DNA from: Heliobacterium mobile
GTDB taxonomy: Bacteria > Bacillota > Desulfitobacteriia > Heliobacteriales > Heliobacteriaceae
Direction of reading: 5' to 3'
NCBI RefSeq assembly: GCF_009720735.1
Contig: NZ_WNKU01000032.1
Span: 1 to 36,502, forward strand
Length of the DNA stretch: 36,502 bases
Shown: positions 1 to 8,829 of the stretch, one piece after another
Layout of the letters: each line of letters opens with the position of its first letter
Position numbering within the stretch: position 1 is the stretch's first letter
Made by a program: the position numbers and the translations under genes
Notes under the pieces: generated by a model
What the model was told of the DNA's origin: nothing
The model's input: only the letters and a program-made list of their open reading frames with translations
Databases searched by the model: none

Positions 1-76
1 ACCGCCGTGTACCGAACGGTACGCACGGTGGTGTGGAAGGTCGGTCACTCAAATAATGGGTGACCTCCTATCCGAT
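1..76 (+). mobile_element. 3' end of a group II intron (domains V and VI)
   Basis: Positions 1-32 fold into the characteristic domain V hairpin: a 9-bp lower stem, a two-base CG bulge on the 3' side (22-23), a 4-bp upper stem and a GAAC tetraloop (14-17). The 5' strand contains a CGC catalytic-triad-like sequence. Positions 43-50 pair with 58-65 around a 7-base loop, as expected for domain VI. The following CTCCTATCCGAT resembles the usual intron 3' end, so the 3' splice boundary probably lies near 76. The rest of the intron, with any reverse transcriptase, would lie to the left of the window. No bulged branch-point adenosine is obvious in domain VI. The class was not determined. Confidence 0.75.
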
Positions 77-241
77 TTCCGGCTACCGATATATAAGGCA
101 TTAATCACTTTTTCTTCCGATTGTTCGAGGTCACAAATTAGATTAACAGAGTTCCTTTTCTCGCATATTAAGGCTGTTCCCAGAAAGACTTCCGATAGAG
201 CCGATAGAAGAACAGAGATATACGAAAAAAGAAGGATAAAG

Positions 242-1399
242 ATGACCGGTTCGACACAGCAATTTTGGACGATTCCCTTTATGGCGCTTCTCGCGGCGAC
301 TACAGCGTTTACGGCTACCTATTATTTACTGCTCCCGGTCCTTCCCATATACATGGACGAGTTGGGAGCGAACAAACTCGATATCGGACTGATCATGGGC
401 CTCTTTTTCTTCGGGTCCCTTTTTTTGCGAGTGCTCGCAGGGATCTTAGGGGACCGATACGGCCGTAAAGGGTTGCTTTGGTCCTGTGTAGCCCTTTCGG
501 TGGTGACACCTCTGTTTTTTATCAAACCCTCCTTGGCTTATGTCGCCCTCATGCAACTGGTCTTTGGCTATACGATCGGTGTGTTCACAGTCTCTTCCAT
601 CTCGTTGTTGACGGAAAATGTGGATGGAGCCTTTTTAGGCCGGGCGGTAGGGATTCACAGCATCGCTTTGATTATGGGAAAGGGACTCATGCCGTCACTA
701 GGACTCTACCTGCATCGATGGTCCGGGCTCTGGACAGTCATCGGCCTTTCAGCTACCTTCACGGTGCTGACGGCCCTCTTGCTTCCGCTGACGAAAGAAG
801 AAAAGCGAGTACGAAGGGTAGGGGAAAACCAGACGCCTTTTCGAGAAATCTTAAAAAACCCCTATGTGATCTTCCCCGGGCTCATTCTTTTCGTGATAAC
901 CTTTACTAATGGCACGGTCATTACGATGTTACCCTTGTTTGCCAAGGAGGTACAAATTTTGGGGTTCGAGTGGTTTTTTACGGTCAATGCGGTAGCGATC
1001 ATCCTATCCAGATTGTTGATGCCCAAAATGATCTTTACAGACGAGGTGGGCATCGTCAAAATCGCCTTGGTCTTTATCATCGTCTCAGTCTCAGCGCTAG
1101 GTTTTTCAAAGAGTCTGCCCTATTTGTTGACGCAGGCCTTTTTGTACGGCCTCGGCTTTGGCCTGATGTATCCGGCGCTCACGGTCATCGTGCTCCGGCA
1201 GACGCCGCCATCGTCGAAAGGCAGCGCACTCGGCTTGTTTACGAGTTTTTTCGATATCGGTGTGACGGCAGGTTCCTTCTGGGCGGGATTGAGCGAATTT
1301 TGGGGGTTCCAAAGAGTCTATCTCAGCGCCGCCATTCTACCGATCGTCGGGTTTCTTCTCCTATCGCTAAAGACGACAAAAAAGTCCGATAGTTCGTGA
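242..1399 (+). CDS. MFS transporter
   Basis: A 385-residue integral membrane protein of the major facilitator superfamily, with about 12 hydrophobic segments. The loop after TM2 carries the family motif A (GDRYGRKG, about residues 69-76). The substrate cannot be read from sequence; the overall look is that of a drug or metabolite efflux protein. I placed the start at ATG 242, preceded by an AGAAGGAT ribosome-binding sequence and giving a normal cytoplasmic N-terminus. The frame stays open back to position 56, but that part covers the intron tail and is polar, unlike an MFS leader. The gene sits between the intron end and a dehydrogenase remnant that begins 1 base after its stop, so this stretch has been rearranged. 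Confidence 0.85.
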   Translation: MTGSTQQFWTIPFMALLAATTAFTATYYLLLPVLPIYMDELGANKLDIGLIMGLFFFGSLFLRVLAGILGDRYGRKGLLWSCVALSVVTPLFFIKPSLAYVALMQLVFGYTIGVFTVSSISLLTENVDGAFLGRAVGIHSIALIMGKGLMPSLGLYLHRWSGLWTVIGLSATFTVLTALLLPLTKEEKRVRRVGENQTPFREILKNPYVIFPGLILFVITFTNGTVITMLPLFAKEVQILGFEWFFTVNAVAIILSRLLMPKMIFTDEVGIVKIALVFIIVSVSALGFSKSLPYLLTQAFLYGLGFGLMYPALTVIVLRQTPPSSKGSALGLFTSFFDIGVTAGSFWAGLSEFWGFQRVYLSAAILPIVGFLLLSLKTTKKSDSS

Positions 1400-1400
1400 A

Positions 1401-1760
1401 ATGATTATCGGTGCCTTCTATGATACCCCCCACGGTGTAGCCAACGCGCTATTACTTCCCTATGTGATGGAATATAACGCACCATCCACAGGCGAGAAGT
1501 ACAAAGAGATCGCTCGCGCCATGGGCGTCGTCGGGGTGAATGCCATGTCTGTCGACGAATATCGCAAAGCCGCCGTCGACGCCGTCATCGCCTTGTCGCA
1601 GCGCATCGGCATTCCCCAGAAGCTTTCCGAGATCGGCGTCAAGGAAGAAGATCTGCCCAAGTTGGCCAAGTCGGCTTTTGCCGATGTCTGTACCCCCGGC
1701 AACCCCAGGGATACGAACGAAGCAGAGATTCTGGCGTTGTACCAGAAGGCATTTAAGTAA
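1401..1760 (+). pseudogene. C-terminal fragment of an iron-containing alcohol dehydrogenase
   Basis: The 119-residue frame matches the last third of group III iron-dependent alcohol dehydrogenases (FucO/1,3-propanediol dehydrogenase type, normally about 380 residues). It begins at the IGAFYDTPHGVANALLLP region, which holds the last metal-binding histidine, and runs through the helical C-terminus to the usual end. The NAD-binding Rossmann half and the other metal ligands (Asp and two His) are missing, so it cannot be an active dehydrogenase. Homology starts about 3 residues into the frame, one base after the MFS stop codon, and no convincing ribosome-binding site precedes it. I read it as a remnant truncated when the MFS/intron segment was joined here. 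Confidence 0.8.
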
Positions 1761-1819
1761 TAGTTGAGTTACTATGTCTGAGTTGCAGTAATGCAGAAAG
1801 TACAAAGTGATGAACCTCC

Positions 1820-1863
1820 GGTAGGGCTGTTGGATAATCGGCAGCCTTACCTATTTATTTTTC
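1820..1863 (+). terminator. Rho-independent terminator
   Basis: A 10-bp stem (1820-1829 with 1842-1851, one G-T pair) is followed by a T-rich run TATTTATTTTT. It closes the MFS/dehydrogenase-remnant unit. Confidence 0.6.
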
Positions 1864-1879
1864 TAGGTGATTTTCCTCT

Positions 1880-1908
1880 TTGCGCCAGCTTTCAAACAAG
1901 GATATAAT
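1880..1908 (+). promoter_or_regulatory. Sigma-A type promoter for the methionine synthase module
   Basis: TTGCGC (1880-1885) and a perfect TATAAT (1903-1908) are separated by 17 bases. The predicted start, near 1915, leaves a short leader before the ATG at 1956. Confidence 0.55.
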
Positions 1909-1955
1909 CTACAATGCAATATACAAATCGCACGGTAAAGTAAGGAGTGGAACTG

Positions 1956-2735
1956 ATGCCTGTTTACCGTTTTCCCCTCACGCATATCGACGCGGCAGAA
2001 GCCCGCCGTTATGCAGGGCTGGCCAAGGCCGGCGAGGCTTTTCCAGAAGAGATGATTACCAGTGCCTGCAGGGAGGGGCTTCTCTACGCGGAAGGCAGAG
2101 CGGCCTGGCACAGTTACTCTTATGACCGGAATACAGCGACGATTCTAGCGAATCCTGTCCTTTCGTTAGAAGGGCGGGATATTCAAAATCATCTGCATGA
2201 AGCGGAAGAAGTCGTCCTCTTGGCAGCGACCATCGGTCCGGCCATCGAGCAGGCCACCGAGAAGTGTTTTGCCGACGGACACTATACCAAAGGACTCTTG
2301 TTGGATGCGGTCGGAACGACGGCAGTGGAAATGGTAGCCGATAAAGCCAACCGGATGATCGAAGAAGAGGCAGCACGCCGGGGATACCGGGCCACATGGC
2401 GGTACAGTCCCGGGTACGGTGATTGGGACGTAAGTGTGCAAAAAGCCCTATTACCCCTAGCCGGCCCTTCCGGTCTGGATATCTCCGTTACAGAAGGGTG
2501 TATGCTTCAGCCGCAAAAATCGATTACGGCCGTCATTGGACTGATCCCACGCCATGGTAACCCGGAATCAACCGATGATACCGAACCAAGTGAGGGTAAT
2601 CTCAAAGCGGCTAACACGGAATCAGTATCTACCGATAAAGAAAAAGACGCGCACGATATCAAGGGTGACAAGCTCATCTGCCGCAAAGGCTGTGCCGCTT
2701 GTCCCAAAACCGACTGTATCGCACGCAAGCTATAA
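1956..2735 (+). CDS. Cobalamin-dependent methionine synthase reactivation-domain protein
   Basis: A 259-residue soluble protein resembling the C-terminal AdoMet-binding activation domain of MetH as a separate polypeptide. Recognisable parts are the central VVLLAATIGPAIEQ segment, the DAVGTTAVEMVADKA helix and the Arg/Tyr-rich YSPGYGDWDVS motif (about residues 148-158), which matches the RxSPGYxxxP-like AdoMet/B12 contact region. The likely role is reductive remethylation of oxidised cob(II)alamin on MetH, using AdoMet. This split arrangement is known from Thermotoga maritima. An unusual tail (about residues 242-256) carries four Cys in a CRKGCAACPKTDC pattern, possibly a metal or redox site. 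ATG 1956 has AGGAG 8 bases upstream; a GTG at 1947 overlaps that site and is less likely. The partner metH follows after a 224-base gap. Confidence 0.8.
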   Translation: MPVYRFPLTHIDAAEARRYAGLAKAGEAFPEEMITSACREGLLYAEGRAAWHSYSYDRNTATILANPVLSLEGRDIQNHLHEAEEVVLLAATIGPAIEQATEKCFADGHYTKGLLLDAVGTTAVEMVADKANRMIEEEAARRGYRATWRYSPGYGDWDVSVQKALLPLAGPSGLDISVTEGCMLQPQKSITAVIGLIPRHGNPESTDDTEPSEGNLKAANTESVSTDKEKDAHDIKGDKLICRKGCAACPKTDCIARKL

Positions 2736-2959
2736 TTTTGCAGAGTAGACCTCCGTGCCGCTAAAGCGGTACCATCAGGGGAATGAAAAGATTAATTTTC
2801 AGGATAGTTCTATCGATATGGGTGTTTACTACAAGACTATTCTTTGGGAATAAAATCTGGGCGTATAACGTAGCAAATGAAATCACTTCACCTCGATTAG
2901 CGATAAGATAATGCAGCATTAAAGCGCGTAGTTTTGTGACTTAACGACAGAAAGGAATT

Positions 2960-5422
2960 ATGGCGATGATTAAAATTTTCGATGGTGCCATGGGGACCAT
3001 GCTACAAGCGGCTGGGCTGAAACCCGGAGCTTGTCCGGAACAGTTTAACCTGGAAAATCCGGCGGCAGTGACGGCCATTCACCGTCAGTATGTGGAAAAA
3101 GGCGCCGATATCATTGAAACGAACACCTTTGGCGCCAACCGGATCAAGTTATCCCACTATGGTTTACGGGATAAGGTTCGGGAGATATGCCACGCTGCAG
3201 TCGGAGCCGCTCGGGCGGCTTGCAACAGCGACACGAAGGTGGCCGGTTCTGTCGGGTCCACAGGGAAACTGATCGCACCGCTCGGGGAACTCTCTTTCGA
3301 CGAAGCCGTCGATGTCTTTAAAGAGCAGATCGGAGCCATGGCCGAAGCCGGTGTGGACTACATCATCATCGAAACGATCATCGATATCCAGGAGATGCGG
3401 GCGGCACTGCTGGCAGCCAAGTCGGTCACAGACAAGCCCGTGATCTGCCAACTCGCCTTTGGTTCTGACGGACGCACCGTCACCGGGACCGATCCCCAAA
3501 CGGCAGCGATCCTGCTGGAAGCGATGGGGGCCGATATCATTGGCGCCAACTGCTCCTTAGGGCCAGCCCAACTGCTTCCCGTCGTACAAGCTATGGCGGA
3601 GGCGACCGACCGGCCCATCAGCATTCAGCCCAATGCAGGTATGCCCGAACTGATTCAAGGAAAGACGGTTTTTCCCATGCAGCCGGACGAGTTTGCTTCC
3701 TGGGCGCCAAAGCTGGCCGAAGCGGGGGCAAGCATCATCGGCGGTTGCTGTGGGACAACCCCAGAACATATCGCTGCGGTAGCAAAGGCGTTACAGGCCT
3801 ATACCCCGAAAGAACGACCAGTCTCAGAGCGGGCCAAGACAACGGCCCTCACCAGCCGCAGCCGCACCGTCTTCCTAGGGCCGGCCTACCCACCGGTGCT
3901 CATCGGAGAACGGATCAACCCGACAGGACGGAAAGTACTGGCCGCCGAGATCAAATCGGGCAGCTGGCAGATGGTGAAAAAAGACGCCCTCGAACAAGTC
4001 CAGGCGGGCGCAGGGATCCTCGATGTAAACATGGGCGTCCCGGGTATCGATCAAGCCCAAGCGATGGCGGAAGCCGTTACGGAATTGTCCATGCTCATCG
4101 ATGTACCCCTGGCCATCGACACGACCGACCCGGCCGCCTTGGAGGCGGGATTAAAAGCCTATCCGGGCCGGGCCCTGGTCAACTCAGTCAGTGCCGAACC
4201 GGATCGGATCAAAGAATTCTTGCCCTTGGCGAAAAAGTATGGCGCGGCCATCCTCTGCCTGCCGATCGGTACCGACGGGGTACCTCAAACCGCGCAGGAG
4301 CGGGTCGAAGTGGCTCGTAAAGTCGTTGAAGCGGCTCTGGAAGCAGGCTTTCGGCGCAAAGATCTGCTCTTAGATCCGCTGGTGCTCACCGTGGCCGCTG
4401 ACGCTGAGGCGGCGAAGGAGACCTTGAATACGCTGCGGCTATACCGCAAGGAGTTCGGCTTCCCCACGGTCATGGGGTTGAGCAACGTATCTTTTGGGCT
4501 GCCCTGCCGCCCGCTGGTCAATGCCGCCTTCTGCACATTGGCCTTAGATGCGGGCTTGGACGCACCGATCCTCAATCCCTTTGATGCCACCTTACGCGAT
4601 GCCATGAATGCCGCTTTGGTCCTTCTGGGCCATGATAAGCAAGGGCAGAGCTTCAGTTTGAAATACAGCGGCGCTTCCGTCACCGGCGCCACCTTAGGAA
4701 CGGGCCAAGGAATGCCCGGTGCCGTTGGAGCGGGCGCAGGGACGGCGTCGGCGATGACTGGTTCAACGGCGGTCGTCGCGGAAGAGGGGGATGTGCTCTC
4801 AAAAATTCGTCGGGCCGTGATTCGCGGCGAAAAAGAGACGATCATCACACTGGTGAAAGAGGCCGTAGAACAAGCAATCCCGGCGATTGAAATCACCGAA
4901 CAGGGATTGACAGCGGCCATGACCGAAATCGGCGAAGCCTATGGTGCAGGCCGAGTGTTTCTACCGCAGGTCATGCTCGCCGCCGAGACGATGCGGGCAG
5001 CTTTCCAGACATTGAAGACGGAACTGCCCACCCAGGCTGTGACCAGCAAAGGACGGGTGTTGATGGCCACCGTCAAAGGCGACATTCACGACCTCGGGAA
5101 AAACATCGTCGCTGCCTTGCTTGAAAACAACGGCTTTACGGTCATCGATCTCGGCAAAGATGTCCCCGCCGAGACCATTGTAGCTCAGGCGGAGGCTCAA
5201 CAGGCAGACATCGTCGGCCTTTGTGCCTTGATGACGACGACCTTGCCGGAGATCGACAAAACGATTGCCGCTTTGAAAAAGGCGGGTGTCCCTAGTCTTA
5301 CCATGGCTGGCGGTGCCGTGGTCAACAACGAGTATGCGACCCAGGCTGGCGCTGACGGGTATGCACCCGATGCGGTCTCGGCCGTCAAGCTCGCCCAAAA
5401 GTTGATGCAATTAAAAGGATAA
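2960..5422 (+). CDS. metH: Cobalamin-dependent methionine synthase without activation domain
   Basis: An 820-residue three-module enzyme that transfers the methyl group of 5-methyltetrahydrofolate to homocysteine through cob(I)alamin. Residues 1 to about 290 form the Zn-dependent homocysteine methyltransferase barrel, with ligand cysteines C198 (GANCS) and C263/C264 (GGCCGTTPEHI). Residues about 310-570 are the pterin-binding barrel, beginning GERINPTGRK. A Gly/Ala-rich linker (about 575-605) follows, then the helical B12 cap and the Rossmann-like B12 domain with the DxHxxG motif (D708, H710, G713), where H710 is the cobalt ligand. The usual fourth, AdoMet-binding domain of E. coli MetH is absent; the gene at 1956 supplies it separately. 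ATG 2960 follows AAAGGAA at the right distance. No B12 or SAM riboswitch was recognised in the 224-base leader. Confidence 0.93.
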   Translation: MAMIKIFDGAMGTMLQAAGLKPGACPEQFNLENPAAVTAIHRQYVEKGADIIETNTFGANRIKLSHYGLRDKVREICHAAVGAARAACNSDTKVAGSVGSTGKLIAPLGELSFDEAVDVFKEQIGAMAEAGVDYIIIETIIDIQEMRAALLAAKSVTDKPVICQLAFGSDGRTVTGTDPQTAAILLEAMGADIIGANCSLGPAQLLPVVQAMAEATDRPISIQPNAGMPELIQGKTVFPMQPDEFASWAPKLAEAGASIIGGCCGTTPEHIAAVAKALQAYTPKERPVSERAKTTALTSRSRTVFLGPAYPPVLIGERINPTGRKVLAAEIKSGSWQMVKKDALEQVQAGAGILDVNMGVPGIDQAQAMAEAVTELSMLIDVPLAIDTTDPAALEAGLKAYPGRALVNSVSAEPDRIKEFLPLAKKYGAAILCLPIGTDGVPQTAQERVEVARKVVEAALEAGFRRKDLLLDPLVLTVAADAEAAKETLNTLRLYRKEFGFPTVMGLSNVSFGLPCRPLVNAAFCTLALDAGLDAPILNPFDATLRDAMNAALVLLGHDKQGQSFSLKYSGASVTGATLGTGQGMPGAVGAGAGTASAMTGSTAVVAEEGDVLSKIRRAVIRGEKETIITLVKEAVEQAIPAIEITEQGLTAAMTEIGEAYGAGRVFLPQVMLAAETMRAAFQTLKTELPTQAVTSKGRVLMATVKGDIHDLGKNIVAALLENNGFTVIDLGKDVPAETIVAQAEAQQADIVGLCALMTTTLPEIDKTIAALKKAGVPSLTMAGGAVVNNEYATQAGADGYAPDAVSAVKLAQKLMQLKG

Positions 5423-5429
5423 GCCAGCG

Positions 5430-5478
5430 AAGGCCCCTGTTCTGCCGTCTTCAAAGGACGGATAACGGGGGCCTTTTT
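5430..5478 (+). terminator. Rho-independent terminator of metH
   Basis: AAGGCCCC (5430-5437) pairs with GGGGCCTT (5468-5475). A nested hairpin lies between the arms, and a TTTTT run follows. Confidence 0.85.
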
Positions 5479-5584
5479 CTTTACCAATAAATTATTTGTT
5501 CCAAATGCAAACAAGTGCTAGTCGTAGAAGGATTGTCGTGGTAAATTTAAAGTAAATTAGAATGGAAAATGGGAGCGGTTGCCG

Positions 5585-7960
5585 ATGACATCCAGATGGG
5601 CACAGGGTGCAGACGCGCAACAATTGAACCCCTATCGCGAGGAAGAGAATCGCTATCGACTTCTCTTAGAATCGATGAGCGATATCGTATTTGAGCTCGA
5701 TGATCAACAGCGCTATACCGGCGTCTATGGTCGTTGGGCAGGACGATATGGTTTTCTCCCGGAACGGTTCATTGGAAAGACACCAAAAGAAGTCTTTGCC
5801 GGGTACTCTGCGGTTCATGAAAAAGCATACCAACAAGCTTTTCATGGAGAAACGGTGACTTATGAATGGATATATGAAGGTGCTCACCAGGTCTGGCATT
5901 TTGAGACGGTCCTAAACCCCATTTATGACAAGGAAGACGATGTGATCGGTCTTGTCGGCGTCAGCCGTGAGATCACCGATCGCAAGCAAATCGAAGAAGC
6001 CCTGCGGGAGAGCGAGACAATTTTCCGGACATTGGCCGACTCTTCACCGGCGTTGCTGTGGATGTCTGGCTTGGATGGGTTATGCACCCACTTCAACCAA
6101 GGATGGCTCGATTTTCGAGGGCGAACCTTAGAGGAAGAGTATGGAGACGGATGGGTGCAAGGGGTCCATCCAGAGGAACGGGAACACTGTTTAGAGACCT
6201 ATTGGAAGAACTTCAGGACAAGAACCGGTTTTCGTATGGAATACCGCCTTCAGCGTGCCGACGGGAGTTATTGCTGGATCGTCGACATCGGAATACCTCG
6301 GTTTTCGGTGACAGGTCAATTTATGGGTTTCATCGGCGCCTGTGTCGATATTCATGAGTATAAGCGGGCCACAGCGGCCTTACAGCGAGGGCAGCGTCTG
6401 TTTTTCAGCGGACCTGTCGTCGTCTTTCGTTGCGTCATTGAAACGCAGTGGGAGATTGTAGACATCTCAGAAAACGTATCTCAGTTCGGCTATAGGGCAG
6501 AAGATGTTCTAAAATCCGAGATAGCATACGCCAATATCATTCATCCTGATGACCGGGAGCGGGTCCAAGAAGTACGGGAAACGGACGGAGCGTCGAATAC
6601 CCGAAACATGGACTACCGGCTGATCCGCGCTGACGGGAAAATCTGCTGGATATACGAATATGGCGTCATTCATCGCGATGACCAGGGGAAAATTCGTTAT
6701 TATGACGGATATTTGCTCGACATCACGGAGATGAAAAAAGCGAAGGAAGCTGCTGAAGCGGCGAACCGGGTGAAGAGTGATTTTCTGGCTACCATGAGCC
6801 ATGAAATCCGTACCCCCATGAATGGGATCATCGGTCTTGCTGAAGTCTTGCTCCATTCCCGCCTCGATCAGGAGCAACAGGATTGTGCCCGGATGGTGCT
6901 TGAATCGGCTCGATTGCTGCTGGCGATTATCAATGACATCCTTGATTTCTCGAAAATTGAAGCCGGGAAGATGAAACTGGAGCAACTCGATTTCGATCTA
7001 ATGACTGTCCTATCCACCGTCATTGGGCTCTTAGAGGGAAAAGCCAAAGAAAAACACCTGCGTCTGTCGATGCAGGTGGATGAACGGATATGCCCTGAAC
7101 TGCGCAGCGATCCCGTCCGAATCCGGCAGATTCTATTCAATTTGCTTGGGAACGCCATCAAGTTCACCGACAGTGGAAAAGTTGAGCTTCAGGTGAAGCT
7201 CCTGTTGAAGGATGATAAAGCGCAGTGGCTCCGTTTCGAAGTCAGAGATACGGGAGTGGGTATCTCGAAAGAAATGCTCCCGCACTTATTCCGTCCTTTT
7301 ACCCAGGAAAACAGTTCATCAAGCCGGCGGTACGGGGGGACTGGGCTCGGTTTGTCTATCACCAAGCAACTGGTCATGATGATGGGTGGAGAGATTGGGG
7401 TAGAGAGCGAACCGGGGAAGGGCTCTTTGTTTTGGTTTACCTTGCCGCTGGCTCGAACTCCTGCTGGACGGAGTGGTGACAGTATCTCCAAGACATCCTC
7501 GAACCGAGGCGAACCGGGGATGACATTGCTGAATACGATGCAGTCCCCTTTGCCTGCAACGGCGGCTCCAAAAGGGGACTCAAAGGGCAAGATTCTGCTC
7601 GCCGAAGATAATCAAGTCAATCGCAAGTTGGCTGTCATTCAACTGCAACGAATGGGATTCAAACACATAGATGTAGTTAGCAATGGTCAGGAAGCGTTAG
7701 AGGCCGTGATGAAAGATACCTACGCTGTCATTTTAATGGATTGTCAGATGCCTGTAATGGACGGTTTGGAAGCGAGCCGGCGGATACGGCAAATTGAACA
7801 AGGAAGGCGTACGCCGATCATCGCCATGACGGCCAATGCGATGCGAGGGGACCGGGAAAAGTGCCTCGCCGCAGGGATGGATGATTATGTGACGAAACCT
7901 GTTCTGATAGAAAAACTAAAGACCACACTGGGGCGATGGATAGAGATACCGGAATCGTAG
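5585..7960 (+). CDS. Cytoplasmic PAS-PAS-PAS hybrid sensor histidine kinase
   Basis: A 791-residue hybrid kinase with no membrane segment, so it senses a cytoplasmic signal. Three PAS domains with PAC-like ends lie at about residues 25-140, 145-265 and 270-385. They are followed by HisKA with phospho-acceptor H406 ([12 protein letters not shown]), the HATPase_c N box (about 515-525), the DTGVGI G1 box (about 555) and GGTGLGLSI (about 584). A linker leads to a C-terminal receiver domain (about 669-785) starting ILLAEDNQVN, with phospho-acceptor D719. No output domain is present, so the phosphate presumably moves to a separate Hpt or response regulator, neither of which is in the window. I chose ATG 5585 because GGGAG lies 9 bases upstream; a TTG at 5579 is too close to it. 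It is monocistronic between terminators. The signal is unknown. Confidence 0.88.
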   Translation: MTSRWAQGADAQQLNPYREEENRYRLLLESMSDIVFELDDQQRYTGVYGRWAGRYGFLPERFIGKTPKEVFAGYSAVHEKAYQQAFHGETVTYEWIYEGAHQVWHFETVLNPIYDKEDDVIGLVGVSREITDRKQIEEALRESETIFRTLADSSPALLWMSGLDGLCTHFNQGWLDFRGRTLEEEYGDGWVQGVHPEEREHCLETYWKNFRTRTGFRMEYRLQRADGSYCWIVDIGIPRFSVTGQFMGFIGACVDIHEYKRATAALQRGQRLFFSGPVVVFRCVIETQWEIVDISENVSQFGYRAEDVLKSEIAYANIIHPDDRERVQEVRETDGASNTRNMDYRLIRADGKICWIYEYGVIHRDDQGKIRYYDGYLLDITEMKKAKEAAEAANRVKSDFLATMSHEIRTPMNGIIGLAEVLLHSRLDQEQQDCARMVLESARLLLAIINDILDFSKIEAGKMKLEQLDFDLMTVLSTVIGLLEGKAKEKHLRLSMQVDERICPELRSDPVRIRQILFNLLGNAIKFTDSGKVELQVKLLLKDDKAQWLRFEVRDTGVGISKEMLPHLFRPFTQENSSSSRRYGGTGLGLSITKQLVMMMGGEIGVESEPGKGSLFWFTLPLARTPAGRSGDSISKTSSNRGEPGMTLLNTMQSPLPATAAPKGDSKGKILLAEDNQVNRKLAVIQLQRMGFKHIDVVSNGQEALEAVMKDTYAVILMDCQMPVMDGLEASRRIRQIEQGRRTPIIAMTANAMRGDREKCLAAGMDDYVTKPVLIEKLKTTLGRWIEIPES

Positions 7961-7993
7961 TCATTCTAAAGATGGAAAGGCGGATTCAAAGAA

Positions 7994-8028
7994 AGCCGCA
8001 GCACCGATGACATAGTCGGAGCTGCGGC
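7994..8028 (-). terminator. Rho-independent terminator (minus strand)
   Basis: GCCGCAGC (7995-8002) pairs with GCTGCGGC (8021-8028), with an inner CCGA/TCGG stem. On the minus strand it is followed by TTTCTTTG. It lies just past the stop of the 4Fe-4S protein and may also serve the convergent kinase. Confidence 0.6.
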
Positions 8029-8037
8029 CGTATCTAT

Positions 8038-8652
8038 TTAAGCCAGGACTTTTTTGGGACAGACCTGGACGCATTTCTTGCAGAGCATACATTGGGAGTC
8101 GATGATTTCGTCTTTAAAGTCGGTAATCGTAATATCCATAGGGCACGCTTTTTCGCAGACTTTGCACTTTTTACATTCGCTGTGATTAAACTGGACTGCC
8201 GGTTGAGGGCCACGATTTAGGCTGGCAGCAAAATTACCCATGACGCCCATGGGGCAAATTAAACACCATGCACGTGGACGATACAACAGGCCTAAGATTA
8301 AACCGATGGTTCCTGAAACGATGCCCATCAGGACAAAGACGCTACCGATTTTATAGATGTCCCAACCGGCAACGGATAAGCGCCACACAAAGAGTGCCAT
8401 GAACATGATGAAAAAGCCGTATTTGAAAGAACTACTTTTCAGAAAGTCGGGTACTTTTCGCGTATTGTTCATGAACAGTTTGTCGTACAGAAAACCCCGC
8501 GGACAGAGGTTACCGCACCAGTGGCGGTTTTTCGAATAGGCCATGGTTACCCCGGTCAGCATACAAACCAATAAGAAGTATCCGAATAAGGGATAGAATA
8601 TACCGAGAGATAGATAGGCGATGGGGATAAGAAAGGCAAACTTCTTATACAT
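8038..8652 (-). CDS. Membrane-anchored 4Fe-4S protein (NapH/NosR-like)
   Basis: A 204-residue protein with about four membrane helices and a C-terminal pair of ferredoxin motifs. The membrane part carries two short cysteine motifs of the NapH/NosR type (WCGNLCPRG at about 45-55 and CLICPMG). The C-terminus holds CKKCKVCEKACP and CMLCKKCVQVCP, enough for two 4Fe-4S clusters. It probably passes electrons across or along the membrane; the partner is unknown. ATG 8652 follows AAGGAGG and begins a hydrophobic helix. The frame is open upstream to 8763, but that part overlaps the promoter and operator sequences. The promoter region holds two CsoR-like inverted repeats, suggesting control by copper or a reactive sulfur species. 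It is monocistronic. Confidence 0.8.
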   Translation of the reverse strand: MYKKFAFLIPIAYLSLGIFYPLFGYFLLVCMLTGVTMAYSKNRHWCGNLCPRGFLYDKLFMNNTRKVPDFLKSSSFKYGFFIMFMALFVWRLSVAGWDIYKIGSVFVLMGIVSGTIGLILGLLYRPRAWCLICPMGVMGNFAASLNRGPQPAVQFNHSECKKCKVCEKACPMDITITDFKDEIIDSQCMLCKKCVQVCPKKVLA

Positions 8653-8704
8653 CGGGCTTATGTCCTCCTTGTTCCTTTTGTCGACCAGCTGATTACAGGT
8701 TGAT

Positions 8705-8771
8705 AAATACCCCCGGCGGGTATTTTGAACTCGATTATAGCGGGTAGTCAAGTATACCGTCAAGGGGTATA
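8705..8771 (-). promoter_or_regulatory. Promoter bracketed by two CsoR-like operators
   Basis: On the minus strand, TTGACG (8758-8763) and TATAAT (8734-8739) are 18 bases apart. A perfect inverted repeat AAATACCC-N5-GGGTATTT (8705-8725) covers roughly +2 to +22. A second copy with one mismatch, ATACCG-N5-GGGTAT (8754-8770), overlaps the -35 box. Both share the ATACCC-N5-GGGTAT layout that I recall for CsoR-family operators such as that of Bacillus copZA. Assignment to a particular regulator is inference; no csoR gene is in the window. Confidence 0.6.
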
Positions 8772-8829
8772 TTGTCTAAAGAGCTGGTAAAGTCTAAACA
8801 ATTTCTGACATAAAGAAAAACCTTTTTTT

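Noticed and set aside
56..241. N-terminal extension of the MFS transporter reading frame
   Set aside because: It covers the intron 3' end, encodes polar sequence and has no ribosome-binding site; ATG 242 fits the family.
2736..2959. Search for a cobalamin or SAM riboswitch before metH
   Set aside because: No B12 box or S-box core was found; only small weak hairpins are visible.
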